64,000 nucleotides of DNA from Phycomyces blakesleeanus NRRL 1555(-) (taxonomy: Eukaryota > Mucoromycota > Mucoromycetes > Mucorales > Phycomycetaceae): NCBI RefSeq assembly GCF_001638985.1, contig NW_017265140.1:1426001-1490000 (forward strand). The letters are read 5' to 3'. The position numbers were made by a program, and so were the translations under genes. Below, in pieces: positions 1 to 11,094 of the stretch. Positions within the stretch are counted from its first letter, which is position 1; each line of letters starts with the position of its first letter. The notes beneath the pieces are model-generated. The model was given only the letters and a program-made list of their open reading frames with translations, was not told the DNA's origin and did no database searches.

Positions 1-435
1 TTATAGATATGTATTTTTTTGTATGCATTTTGGTTGTGGTATTTTTTTTTTTAAAAAAAAAAACATATAGCGATGTCCGACATTTAAAATTTTAGTTTCC
101 CGATTAAATATATTTTAGGATCCGCCAAAATCCACACAAGGCTGATTGTTGTATAACATAAATCAAAGAAAAAAAAAACATATATATATATAAAAACGTT
201 CTTATATTCTTCTAGGTCCGTTTGTTCGGTCAAAAATAGGAATGAATATTGATGACGTTTCACTTTTGTGTGATTGTCCGCCTAAACACAACATCAGGTG
301 AGATCTGGATATGTTCATGCCGCCATTTTATAATGAACCGATTTATAATATATGTTTTGGGATATATTTATATTTATATTTATATTTATATTTGTTTTAT
401 TTTATTTTATTTGAATAGATAAATAAATAAATAAA

Positions 436-470
<35 letters not shown>

Positions 471-1361
471 TGTGTGGCGCACAGTAACAGTAACAGTAAT
501 AATAAAGAATGACTATTATATTTTGTCTTTGGTTGGTTGTTGAAATTAAGATTTTATTTTTATTTTTATTTAAAAGAAATATATAAATACAATATTTTCT
601 CTGTGCCGCACAGACATCAAACAAGTGTTACATGAGAATAATAATAATAATAATAATAATAATAAGAGTAATAGTAATAGCAGCAGCAAAAATAAGAGAA
701 TTAACAAAAGTAATAAAAAGACTAATAGTGTGTGCACATGTGTATTAAGCGTGTCTGTGTGGTGTGTATCAAAATTTGTCTGACTTGTCTGTGCTTGTGT
801 TTGTGCTTGTGCCTGTGCCTGTGCTTGTGCTGGTGCTGGTGCTTGTGCTGGTGTTTTTGGATTTAGATTTGAATGTGTGTATATATACATAATTCTTATT
901 TTTATTTTGTAGATAAAATGTTTATGTTTGATGAGAGCTTAAAAGCATAATAATTATGAGGTGTATGTATAAAAAGTAAGAAGGAAAGAGAGAATGAATG
1001 TGCAATAGTAAAAAAGAAAATAAAATAAAATGAAAGGAGAAAATAAAAATAAAAATAAGAATAAGGTAGCTATTTTCAGCGTATGTACAAGAGATGAAGA
1101 GAATGAGCGAGGATGTTGGAAGTCGGAAAGGTTGGAACAAGCGAGTTGGATAAGAAGGGAAGCGAGAGAGATAGAGGGCGGATTCATCGATTCATTGTTC
1201 GATTCATTGATTCATTGGTTCATTGATCGATCAGTTGGTTGACTGGTTGATTGGTTGATTGGTTTTGGGAGTCGAGAAGAAAAAAAAAAGGTAAACAGAA
1301 TAGACAAAGTAGTGAGACCTGTCTGTTTTCTGTTTTTCTTTTTTTTTTAAATGGGTGAGCT
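1..1361. other. Gene-free AT-rich flank with simple repeats
   Basis: No convincing coding region is seen. The stretch holds a T/A palindromic run at about 42-63, a TAG trinucleotide array at about 438-470, an AAT array at about 639-664, a degenerate TGTGCT/TGTGCC hexamer array at about 785-855 and GATTCATT/TTGGTTGA-type repeats at about 1185-1265. Open frames here are explained by these repeats. It lies downstream of the kinase gene on the minus strand. Confidence 0.6.
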
Positions 1362-2679
1362 TTAGTTGTGTGGAATGGTCTTGCGCAAGGTGGCTACTGG
1401 ACGAGTATGGACAGTGTGGTTGTGAGGGTGGTGTTGATCGCAGACGTCGATAGACTTGATCCAAGGGTCTTGGAGGATTTCATCTGCTGTGATGCGGGTG
1501 TCTGGATTTGGGTCCAGGATACGGTAGAGAAGTGTCCGGGCGCCTGGAATCAAGCGTTGGAAGAGTTGGAATTGTTGAGTGGCATAGGTACGGGAAAAGA
1601 CTGCATAGGCCGAGTCTGATTTCTTTGCCTTGTGCCAGGCCATACCTCCAAGGTAGATGCAATACAAAACAATGCCTGCCGACCAGACATCTGCAGCAGC
1701 ACCCCAGTATTCTTTTTCAGTAAATGCCTCTGGAGCAATGTAAGGCTCAGATCCAATCACACCTCGAGACTTGTGGCCGTCTTTCTCCCACGCGAATCGG
1801 TAAACATCCGACACTCCAAAGTCAGTGATCTTTATCTTGCCGTCCATGGTCAGCAAAAGGTTTTCTGGTTTGATGTCGCGATGGGCAACGCCGTTCTGGT
1901 GGAGGTAAGCAAGCCCTTGTACAAGCTGTTTGAAACAGCAGCCTTTCTCGGCCTCAGTCATGCGATCAGCCATGATACTTGTGAATAAATCGCCGCCAGG
2001 ACACTTTTAATAGCAAAGAAAAAAAATTAGAAAAAAAAATTACATATGAAATAATTCTTACATATTCCATTACGGTGCAGTATCTCTTGCGGTCGTCCAA
2101 GACTAGATCAATAGTGCGGACGATATTTGGATGGGAAAATGTGGAGCTGATGCAGAATTCACCTGTCAATTTCTTCATGTACTCTTTTTCGCTCTCTGCC
2201 TTTTTGCGGTTTCTGAACTGCTTGATCGCATAGAGCTTCTCGCTGTGACCGTCTGAATCTAATTTGCGGACTACCATGACTATCGCAGTCGTTCCTTCTC
2301 CAAGACGACGGTAGCATTCTCCATAGTCTTTGAGACTTGCGGTGATAGGACGACTTGATTTGATGGATGCAGGGGGGGACGGAGGATTTGATTTTGGTCG
2401 ACGAGAGAACCAGCTCTTGAGACTGCGTGACGATTGTTGGACATTATTGGTTGTAGTGCTGTTATTTGCGTTGGTGTATTTTTCGAGGGTAGGACATGGA
2501 CTAAGACGGGTATCCACACTCGAGGCAGTTGAATTTGATGAATTTGAAGGAGAGCCACGGGTTAGATAGGGATACTGGACTGGTGGCATTGCAGCCTCTT
2601 TGGCGATTTGAGGAATTATAAGAGATGTGGTTTGTTGGTCTGGAAGCCAAGTGTCAGATGAAGATCGATAAGAAGTCAT
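1362..2679 (-). CDS. HAL4/SAT4-like serine/threonine protein kinase
   Basis: Two exons, complement(join(1362..2003, 2062..2679)), give 419 aa; the 58-nt intron has GTAAGA and AAAAG borders and is phase 0. Residues 1-115 are Ser/Asn/Pro-rich and probably disordered. The kinase domain follows: glycine-rich loop LGEGTTAIV near 126, AIK lysine near 153, catalytic HRDIKPEN near 247, DFG near 267. The stretch VYRFAWEKDGHKSRG after DFG, then GSEPYIAPEAF and the DVWSAG helix, is the pattern of the fungal HAL4/SAT4-HAL5-NPR1 family. In yeast those kinases stabilise nutrient and potassium transporters at the plasma membrane. That role is inferred from the family; nothing in the sequence shows the substrate. 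The start is the first ATG of the open frame and precedes the low-complexity N-terminus. All catalytic residues are present, so an active kinase is expected. Confidence 0.9.
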
Positions 2680-4073
2680 GGTTATAAATCCAAAAGCATC
2701 AATAAAAATAAAAATAATAAAATAAAATGTATATATATGGTGAATTTAATTCAAATTGGATTTGTATAATAAATTTTGTTGTTGATTTCGATTACTGATT
2801 GGATGTTAAACAAGAATTATATATATAATTATAATTATATAATATTTGATAACTACTGGTGAGTAGTAGTATCAGTAAAAGAGAAAATCAATATGAAAGA
2901 AGGGAGAATAGATTAGAGTAAGAAAGAAGAAAGAAGAGGGAGGCTTTTTATTTTATTTTATATTTTTTGGAGGTATTTGTATTTGTATCTTTAAATATAT
3001 ACTTTATATAAATAAATAAATAAAAATGTGTGTAGTGTTGCTTATTTAAACTTGAAAGATTTATTTTAATTTCTATTTTTTTTCTGTAATAATTAAATAA
3101 TTTAAATATATAAATATATAAATAAAAATAAAAATGATGGCTGGTTTGCAAATCAAATGTATATATTATTTTTGATATTGTAATTAAACTACTCACTCGC
3201 CCATTTTCAGCCATTCACTCTCACATTCACACTCACACTTATTTTTAATATACAAACATATAAATTATCCCAAGAAAATCAAAAAAGCGAAACCAATTTC
3301 CGAAAATCCCTCAAGCAAGAGTGGCTTGGTCTCATCTATCTTTAATATCATTTATATGTTTTGGCCCCCAACCTCCCAATGGCACAAACAACGCTGATTC
3401 AAACAGAGAAACAAAGAAACGCCTCATTTAGTGTCACATATGTATAGAAGAGAGTATATTCGCTCATTGTTTATTTTAAAGAACAAAAAAGAAAAAAGTG
3501 CCTCATTACATAAACCACAAAAATCACTCACTCATTCATTCACTTACCTTATACTTTCCGACCAGTACAATACTGCACTTGTACATTAACGCACGTCTAA
3601 AAGAAGCTCAAGAAACAAGAACTATGATAAATGATCACTAAAATTGCCATTTATATACAAATTTACGTATATTCTCTCAACTAAAATAGTTCTTTATCTT
3701 GATTTTTTTTATATATACAAATTTATATAAAATATCTCAATTTGATAATTAGTTATCTATTAATAAATAAATAAATGTTTTTATATTATGTGCATATATG
3801 TATTGTGTATAGCTTCCATAGCATGTATGCCATAATAATTTTTTTTTATGTTTCATTTGCTATCATTATCATCATCATTCATTATCCTTGTCGTCGTCAC
3901 CACCACCACTAGCACTATCACCGCCATTATCGCTATCATCACTATCATCACCAAATAATAACAACAACAATATCTTTAACAACAGTAACATTTATATTAA
4001 CAACACCAACAACACCAACAACAAGAACAACAAATGATTAAAATAATAATAATATATATGTCTTTTTTTTCGT
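2680..4073. other. Intergenic region between kinase and RPL9
   Basis: The 1.4 kb lies upstream of the kinase start and downstream of the RPL9 stop (both minus strand). It is AT-rich, with TAAA/AATA arrays and, at about 3880-4035, CAT/CAC/AAC trinucleotide arrays just downstream of RPL9. Frames across 2948-3214 are low complexity with no protein-like composition. No RNA gene was recognised. Confidence 0.55.
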
Positions 4074-4702
4074 TTAAGCCTCCTCAAGGACGTTGCGCTC
4101 GGAAACGTAGATACCATCCAAGAACTTACGGATATCCTTGTTCTTGACCAAGCAAGACTGCTGGATATCAGCAGCGGACTGGGAAACAGCCTCAAGATCG
4201 TTACCGGTAAGAGTCAACTCATCCTTCTGGTTCTTGGAAGCCTCGATGTGGACACCCTCACGCATCTGGACACGGAAAACAACCTTCTGGCCAAGGAAGT
4301 TACGGATTTCGACATCCTTACCGCCATTGTTGATAATGCAGTTGATGGGGAAATGTGCGTATACATAGCGCATCTTGTATTCGAAACCCTTGGTGACACC
4401 GGTGATCATGTTGTTGATCAAAGAGCGGACGGTGCGAATGCAGGCAACGTGCTTACGGAGACCGTGGTGGACAACAAACTTGAGCTTGTCCTTACCCTCG
4501 AACTTGATCTCGATGTTCAAGTGACGGAGGTTCTTGTTCAACACACCACGGGGACCCTTGACGGTGACATCGCGAGCCTTGACAGTGACCTCGACACCAG
4601 CGGGGATCATGAGTTCGTCATCCTTGTAGATATCCTATTAAAGGCATTAATATTGACATTCTCTTCTTCAAAAAAAAATAATACTAATTCTCGTACCTTC
4701 AT
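4074..4702 (-). CDS. RPL9: 60S ribosomal protein L9 (uL6)
   Basis: Two exons, complement(join(4074..4634, 4697..4702)), encode 188 aa. Exon 1 is only two codons (Met-Lys). The 62-nt intron has GTACGAG and TAATAG borders and joins in phase 0 to [16 protein letters not shown]. The protein matches eukaryotic uL6 throughout, with [14 protein letters not shown] near residue 30, [17 protein letters not shown] in the middle, the invariant [11 protein letters not shown], and the C-terminal [15 protein letters not shown]. Length equals the family norm (about 190). It binds 28S rRNA near the GTPase centre of the large subunit. An ATG at the start of exon 2 would drop the conserved N-terminal strand, so the two-codon exon is preferred. 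Codon use is strongly C-ending, as in ILV5 and RPS25, which fits high expression. Confidence 0.95.
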
Positions 4703-5409
4703 GGTAAATAGACTCCCTATAGTTATTATTATACATTCACATGTATAAAATATAAAAATAATATAAAATTAATTAATTAATAAGAATAATACAAAATAAT
4801 GAATTTATTCGCACATAATATTGTTGTGCGTATAGTGTGTTGTAATATGTTGTAGTCTGTGAAAATTCATATATTTCACAAGTTTCGGTTATTGTTGGTG
4901 CATCTTGTATTGTCGAAAGAAAAAAAAATATGTTGAATGCATCTATGGTATCTATGTAATGCATCCATCCATCTATCCATCCATCCACAAAATCGTCCAT
5001 TCGTAATAATCTGATCCGTATTCCAATCTTACCGAAAGCACAAGTGTTTGAGGGGAAAGAGAAAGGCTGACACAACGGCTAGTCTAGTGCCTGACCATCT
5101 TCTTCCACTCCCCCGAACCCCACACTCAACCGATCTCCCTCACCTACCAAATAGCACACACACACACACAAATTGACCTTTGTGTACACACACACACACA
5201 CCATTTGCTGCGGTGTTACAGTATATATGTTAGGCGTTTTAAACAACATATCGGAAGTTAATATGTAGTTTTTCAGATTTAATCGCAGTAAACACAGCCA
5301 AAATAGCCAAAATAGCAAATGTACATTTACAAAAATAAAACGAATAGGCAGAATATTTTGGTACACAATAAGGTGTAAAATAATGCATGGCATTTTTGAC
5401 ATTCACGAG

Positions 5410-5448
<39 letters not shown>

Positions 5449-8400
5449 TAATACAATTAATATTAACATTAATATTAATAATAAAGATTTGAATATGAAT
5501 ATGAATATGAATAATCTTATAGGTTTCTTTTGTTCTTTTTTCATTGAAAGTTTAAATAGAAACCCACGTGTGGTACTATATAAGTGTAAATATATGTAAA
5601 TATATGTAAAATGTAAATATAATGTACATTAGACTTTATGAATTAAACATGAGCAGTGTCCTTTATAAATACAACTGACTGATAATAATGAGCTGATATC
5701 TTATTCCACGTTTTTGTCCGTATATTTTTTTATATATTTTGCTGGTGTGATTTTCTATATTTACCCTTTTTTTTTGCTTTTGCTTTTCTTTCCCCTCACA
5801 AACGTGCGTTGACATGAGTAATCTCTTTGGATTTGATAGAATTCCATTTTCTGTATGCCTTGTCTATTAAAAATAAGAATGATATTAAAGCATAGAAAAT
5901 AGAAAATACTACGAGTTGATAATTAATTATCAAAATTATCAAAATTTGTACCTAATCCATTGTAATTTTTTTTTGTATTCATAAAATCAAATCGAATTAT
6001 TATATTTTCCCCATTTTTCTAAGTAAAAATAATAATAATCATAGGTGTTTCTCCCTCTCTATGCCCTCTAAACTTACCTCGATACCTTTTTTTTTATCTC
6101 AAACACTCATAAAACTTTACGATATATATATTTGGGATTCATTATTCACATAGATTCTATGCAGTATTTTGTCTGATATTAATAGTTGTAATATTCATTG
6201 TTCCTGTATACTATTCCTCAATCATCACACCATTGTCCCAACTTTTTGGCATGTGCTGTATGAGATGCCTTTCTTTCTCTTTCTCTTTTCATTGATAAAT
6301 TTCGTGTCATTGTGCGGCGCTTTTTCCGATTTCCATCATTCCACTGTTCATTATTGGACACCCCTGTTTTTGTTTTGGAATAACGTGATATTTGGATGCT
6401 GTAAGAAAAAATAATAATAATCTCGGACCTTCATACCCATCAGTGCACTTTCTCTTTCTAAACAAAAAAACTTTTGACAAGCACAGTCTTTTTCTTTTTT
6501 TTTTGTATGTGATCATTCTCACATGCCACCTCTTTATTTCTTTTTCTCTTTCTTCTCATTTTGGATAGATTTTTCTCTTGGTTCTTTTGTACCTCAATCC
6601 AAGGACCCTGATTTTGAGTCACAATTCTTTCTCCATCTTCTTCTTAACCCTCTAAAATATTGTGCGGAAAGGCTGTGGACCAGATATTTACCTTTTGATC
6701 CTAAATACGTTCTTATATGATGGCTTTATTTCTTCTCTGTCTGTAGGGGCTTAATTTTACTACAAATACAACTTATCCAGGCACCATCCCCTTTTCTCTC
6801 TCACTTCTAATTTTTATTTTATCTGGAGACATAGTACCTGTAATTAATGTACCATTAATTGAAACCAATAAACGACAGTCAAGAATTTCTTTATATATAT
6901 AACCTTTAAATGAAACGAATACTCTTTTATATATATATGTATACGTATATATAGCTTATACTTGTTTGCATAAGAAAAAGTATATATATCATCTAAAAAT
7001 CAAGAAAAAACACCTAAACGCACCCAACATCTAATTATATTGGCAGTTTTGCCACCAGAGTAAACATTTACCCCTTTGTTTTATTATCATTCTTTCAAAG
7101 ATTTCTAGTCATATTCTTTGATCCACAATCATACATGCTACTAAAATTTTATCTACAAAAGTCTTGTAATTTCTAGTCTACAACTCTCTACATTATGTCT
7201 TGAATATTCTCCTGGACTTTTCATTCTCTCTCTCTTTGTGTGTGTGTGTATGACTCCGTAAATGTCAAAGCCAAGAAATAAAAATAAAAATACCCTCACA
7301 GTATTACATCTTTATCGCCAGCAAACTGACACAAAACTAGTTCCATGGTCCCACCAATACTCTTAATGATTCACTTTTACAAAACTGTATTTGTCTTTTC
7401 TACGAATTTACCCATATCCCTTCTTCTTGTTGTTGTTGTTGGTTGACTGATATAAAAGATAAAATTATATGTATATGGATTTTTCTTGCTATCCTATATG
7501 GTGCTTCTTTCTGTCCTCCTGTTTTGATATATATATATTTACATGTAATGTTTGGCTTCATGATCTACACCAGAATACCTCTTTTTGTTATATTCCTTTT
7601 TTATTTTATTTTATTTCTACCATACAACAATCTACAAATGGTACCAGTTTGTGTATGTGGCAGTTATGACATGTGGGAACGTGCAATATGTGCCATTAAA
7701 AGAAAAAGAGCATCAACAAGGTACTCCTTATTTCTATACCCATCTCCAAGAAATATCCGGTCTAGATTGGTATGTGGCTGGAATACTTTGGTAATGATTT
7801 GACCTAGCTTGTAAGCCCCAACGCGATGCTTTCCGATCCTTTGTTTTCCCGCCTAGCTTGGATCCTGCCGTACCCGTTTCTTCTGTTATCAAACCTACTT
7901 TACTTTACAATCTAAGTCTATTATCTATAGATATATATATAAAATACAAATTGTATGTGGTTTCGACTCTACTTCATTTTGACTTCAACCTTATATATAT
8001 ATATATATATACTATATCATATACTATATCATATACTATTCAGCAATAGACATTTCTGCATATAGATATAATGCAATATAAAATAAAATGCAAGAAGGGG
8101 CATTATAGTTATCTATCAGAAAAAGGTCGACTTGACTTTGATTTTTATTTGAAAGCAAAATAGATATTCATATATGGTTATATTTCTATTGTGATTCCTA
8201 AGAAAAATAAAAATATAGGATAAAGAATAAAATAGGATGAGAATTATAAACAAGTATCTCTCTATCACTATTACTTTTGATATTATAATTACTACTGCTA
8301 TTATTAATAATATCAGTCCTCTAGAGAAAAATAATAATAACAGGAAACTACTTGAACTTGTACTTGGCTAAGGTATATAAAGTCAATAATCAAATACACC

Positions 8401-9514
8401 CAAAATCATAGCCTCAAATACAGTTCCTTTTTTTGTGCTTTGTGCTTTGTGCTTTTTTTCTGTCATTTTTTTTTTAAAAAAAAGGAGATGATCTATATCC
8501 ATGGCATCTCATTGGCCAATTTCATCGCACACAACAATGATTTAATGTATTATGGAATCAGCAATTAGTGATTTTTGAGTATGTGAAATAATAATAATAA
8601 TAAAAGCTTATTACTATAATAATTATTGTAATTGCAGCAGTGCCCATTTTAATAGCAGTACCTGGCAGTAGTACTTAGTAGCAGTAATTCTTCTTATTCT
8701 TATTCTTATTGTATTTATTATGAGTTCAAATGATCAAAAGAAACAAGAAATATAAACTCTATCCGGAATTCTCTAATCGTAAAATTTAATAGCCTTTATA
8801 GTTCTTTCGGCTTGGTGCGATTAAGACGTTTTGAAGATCTAGTCGTACCAAACACCTTTATTAAGTCTTTGCCTTTGCAAACGTATATAATAACATACAA
8901 TTACAATATCATATCATATCATATCATATTATAAAATAAAATAAAGGAAAATAATATATACATTGTCTATTGGCCGATTAATATAATTGTTATTAATTTA
9001 TTTTATGTATATATATATTTTGCCAGGGTCGCCTATTCAAAAAAAACAAAAGGTTCAATATAGATATAATATATTTTCCTATGTTCGATTCACAGTAATC
9101 TTGGTACGGTTCCTGAGGTCCTGTGGATCAGAATTATGACCAGTATGTACACAATAAATACTATGTGGGGATTGGAGAAGTATATTGAGATTAAAGTAAT
9201 AAATAAATTTAAAAAAAAAAAAAAAAAACATGCACCACAAACTAGGATATAGGCGGCCATTATGGGAGATACGGAATGAGTCACACCAATCAGACGCAGG
9301 CCCAACATGTCCAACACCCGCTGCATTGATCAAGATAAGATGAACGGCTACTCTCATTGGCCGAAACTAGCTATGAATACACCTTGCTCATGGAGTAGGC
9401 TATCCAACCAGCCAAACGTCACAAAAAATGCAACGGGCCTATATAAAACCAACCCAACGCAGCCCTTCCCAATTTTTTTTTTACAAGTAATCCACAACAT
9501 CTCTTGAAAACAAT
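4703..9514. other. 4.8-kb gene-free interval between divergent RPL9 and ILV5
   Basis: No gene was recognised on either strand. About 4965-4990 holds GGATGG-type repeats on the RPL9 coding strand. 5158-5205 has CA repeats, 5409-5450 a TA array and 7981-8040 a TATA/ATACTATATC array. From about 5750 to 7800 the plus strand is rich in T and C with short open frames (for example 6169-6414, 6523-6720, 7443-7802) that match no family I know and look like pyrimidine-rich noncoding DNA. 8466-8483 is a T10A8 palindrome. The right end holds the ILV5 promoter. A lineage-specific or noncoding transcript cannot be excluded. Confidence 0.5.
9440..9448 (+). promoter_or_regulatory. TATA box of ILV5
   Basis: TATATAAAA lies about 70 bp upstream of the ILV5 ATG, followed by a C-rich leader. 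An inverted CCAAT (ATTGG) lies near 9356, about 85 bp further upstream. The spacing suits a TATA-driven, highly expressed gene. It is a motif match only; the transcription start is not known. Confidence 0.55.
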
Positions 9515-11094
9515 ATGGCTTCTCGTGTCTTCAGCACCGCAATCCGCACCGCCGCTCGCGCCATCGCTCGCCCCGCAATCCGCCCTGCTTCTATCTTGGC
9601 TGCCAACGTCAAGACCACTGCCTTCAAGTCCGTTGTGGTATGTACACACACACACATATATATATGCAACAGACGCGTTCTTTCACATAGCAATTCACCA
9701 AACCCTAAACCTTAAACCCAAGCCCAATTAACTAAATGACATCCTTTTCCTTCTTTCAAACAGGCTTCCCAGGCTCGTGGCTTCAAGACCCTTAACTTCG
9801 GTGGCTCTGAGGAGACCGTCTATGAGCGTTCCGATGTTCCCAAGGAGAAGTTGCTCGACACCTTCAAGAACGACACCATTGCCGTCCTCGGTTACGGTCC
9901 TCAGGGTCGTGGCCAGGCTCTTAACTTGCGCGACAACGGTGTCAATGTTATCATTGGCCAGCGTGAGGGTAAGACCTACGATCAGGCTATTGAGGAAGGA
10001 TGGGTTCCCGGAAAGAACCTGTTCCCCGTTCTGGATGCCGTTGAGAAGGGTACCGTCGTTATGAACTTGTTGTCCGATGCTTTCCAGAAGGAGTTCTGGC
10101 CCAAGATGTTGCCTCTCTTGACTCCCGGAAAGACCCTCTACTTCTCTCACGGTTTCTCCGTTGTCTACAAGGACCAGACCGAGATTGTCCCTCCCAAGGA
10201 CATTGATGTCATCCTTGTTGCCCCCAAGGGTTCCGGCTTCACCGTCCGTCGTCTCTTCCAGGAGGGTCGTGGTATCAACTCTTCCTTCGCTGTCCACCAG
10301 GATGCCTCCGGTCACGCCAAGGAGCGCACCATTGCTCTCGGTATCGGAATTGGCTCTGGTTACATGTACGAGACCACCTTTGAGAAGGAAGTCTACTCTG
10401 ACTTGTTCGGTGAGCGTGGTGTCCTCATGGGTGCCATCCAGGGTCTCTTCCAGGCCCAGTACGAGGTTCTTAGAGCCAACGGTAAGCACAGCACTTTTTT
10501 TCAGCTTTGGGTTTAGCTTGAATCTGGATTTGGATCTGGTTTAGAAACTTGGGAAGTTTTGTGAATGAAGAAGGGAAAAAGAAAAACAAGCAACAAGCAA
10601 CAAGTCGTGGTAGTAGTAGTAGTAGAAGAAGAAGAAGATTTTGGGACAAATATATTTGTATTTCTTTTATTGCTTTCAAGAATGATGATAAGAAGAGAAA
10701 CAATTATACTCATGATTTCCTTGCTTTTTTCTTTTTATCAGGCCACTCTCCCTCTGAGGCTTTCAACGAGACCGTTGAGGAGGCTACCCAGTCTCTCTAC
10801 CCCTTGATCGGTGAGCGCGGTATGGACTGGATGTACTCCAACTGCTCTACCACTGCCCAGCGTGGTGCCCTCGACTGGTGGAAGCCCTTCCACGATGCCT
10901 CCAAGCCTGTCTTTGAGCAGCTTTACGAGAGCGTCAAGAATGGTTCCGAGACCGCTCGCTCCCTCGACCGCAACTCCCAGCCCGATTACCGTGAGAAGCT
11001 CGAGGAGGAGCTCAAGGAGATTGCTGACAGCGAGATCTGGGTTACCGGCAAGACCGTCAGACAGTTGAGACCCGAGAACGTTGGCAAGAACTAA
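9515..11094 (+). CDS. ILV5: Ketol-acid reductoisomerase, mitochondrial
   Basis: Three exons, join(9515..9637, 9764..10481, 10742..11094), encode 397 aa; introns of 126 nt (GTATGT/CAG) and 260 nt (GTAAGC/CAG). It catalyses the NADPH- and Mg-dependent isomerisation and reduction of acetolactate and acetohydroxybutyrate in valine, leucine and isoleucine synthesis. The first about 40 residues are rich in Ala, Arg and Ser with no acids, a mitochondrial presequence. Then come the Rossmann motif GYGPQGRGQ near residue 84, GKTLYFSHGFS, VAPKGSG, and the C-terminal knotted domain with GINSSFAV, GERGVLMG, EAFNETVEEATQSLYPLIG and NSQPDYREKL. Length and motifs match yeast Ilv5, including its second role as an mtDNA nucleoid protein (known for yeast, not shown here). 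Codon bias is strong. Convergent with the carotenoid oxygenase. Confidence 0.96.

Noticed and set aside
397..890. Minus-strand open frames of 75 and 106 codons rich in Leu, Gln-Ala and Tyr
   Set aside because: They are translations of TAG, AAT and TGTGCT simple repeats; no gene-like composition or splice context.
1030..1242. Plus-strand 70-codon frame
   Set aside because: It overlaps AAATA and GATTCATT repeats and has Lys-Asn low complexity; nothing supports expression.
4248..4748. Plus-strand 166-codon frame opposite RPL9
   Set aside because: It is antisense to conserved RPL9 codons; explained by GC-ending codon bias.
7443..7802. Plus-strand 119-codon frame and two overlapping ones
   Set aside because: Three overlapping frames of similar length, Phe/Tyr/Cys-rich, with no recognisable motif; typical of pyrimidine-rich noncoding DNA.
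9728..10489. Minus-strand 253-codon frame inside ILV5
   Set aside because: Antisense shadow of the conserved reductoisomerase exon, which has strong codon bias.
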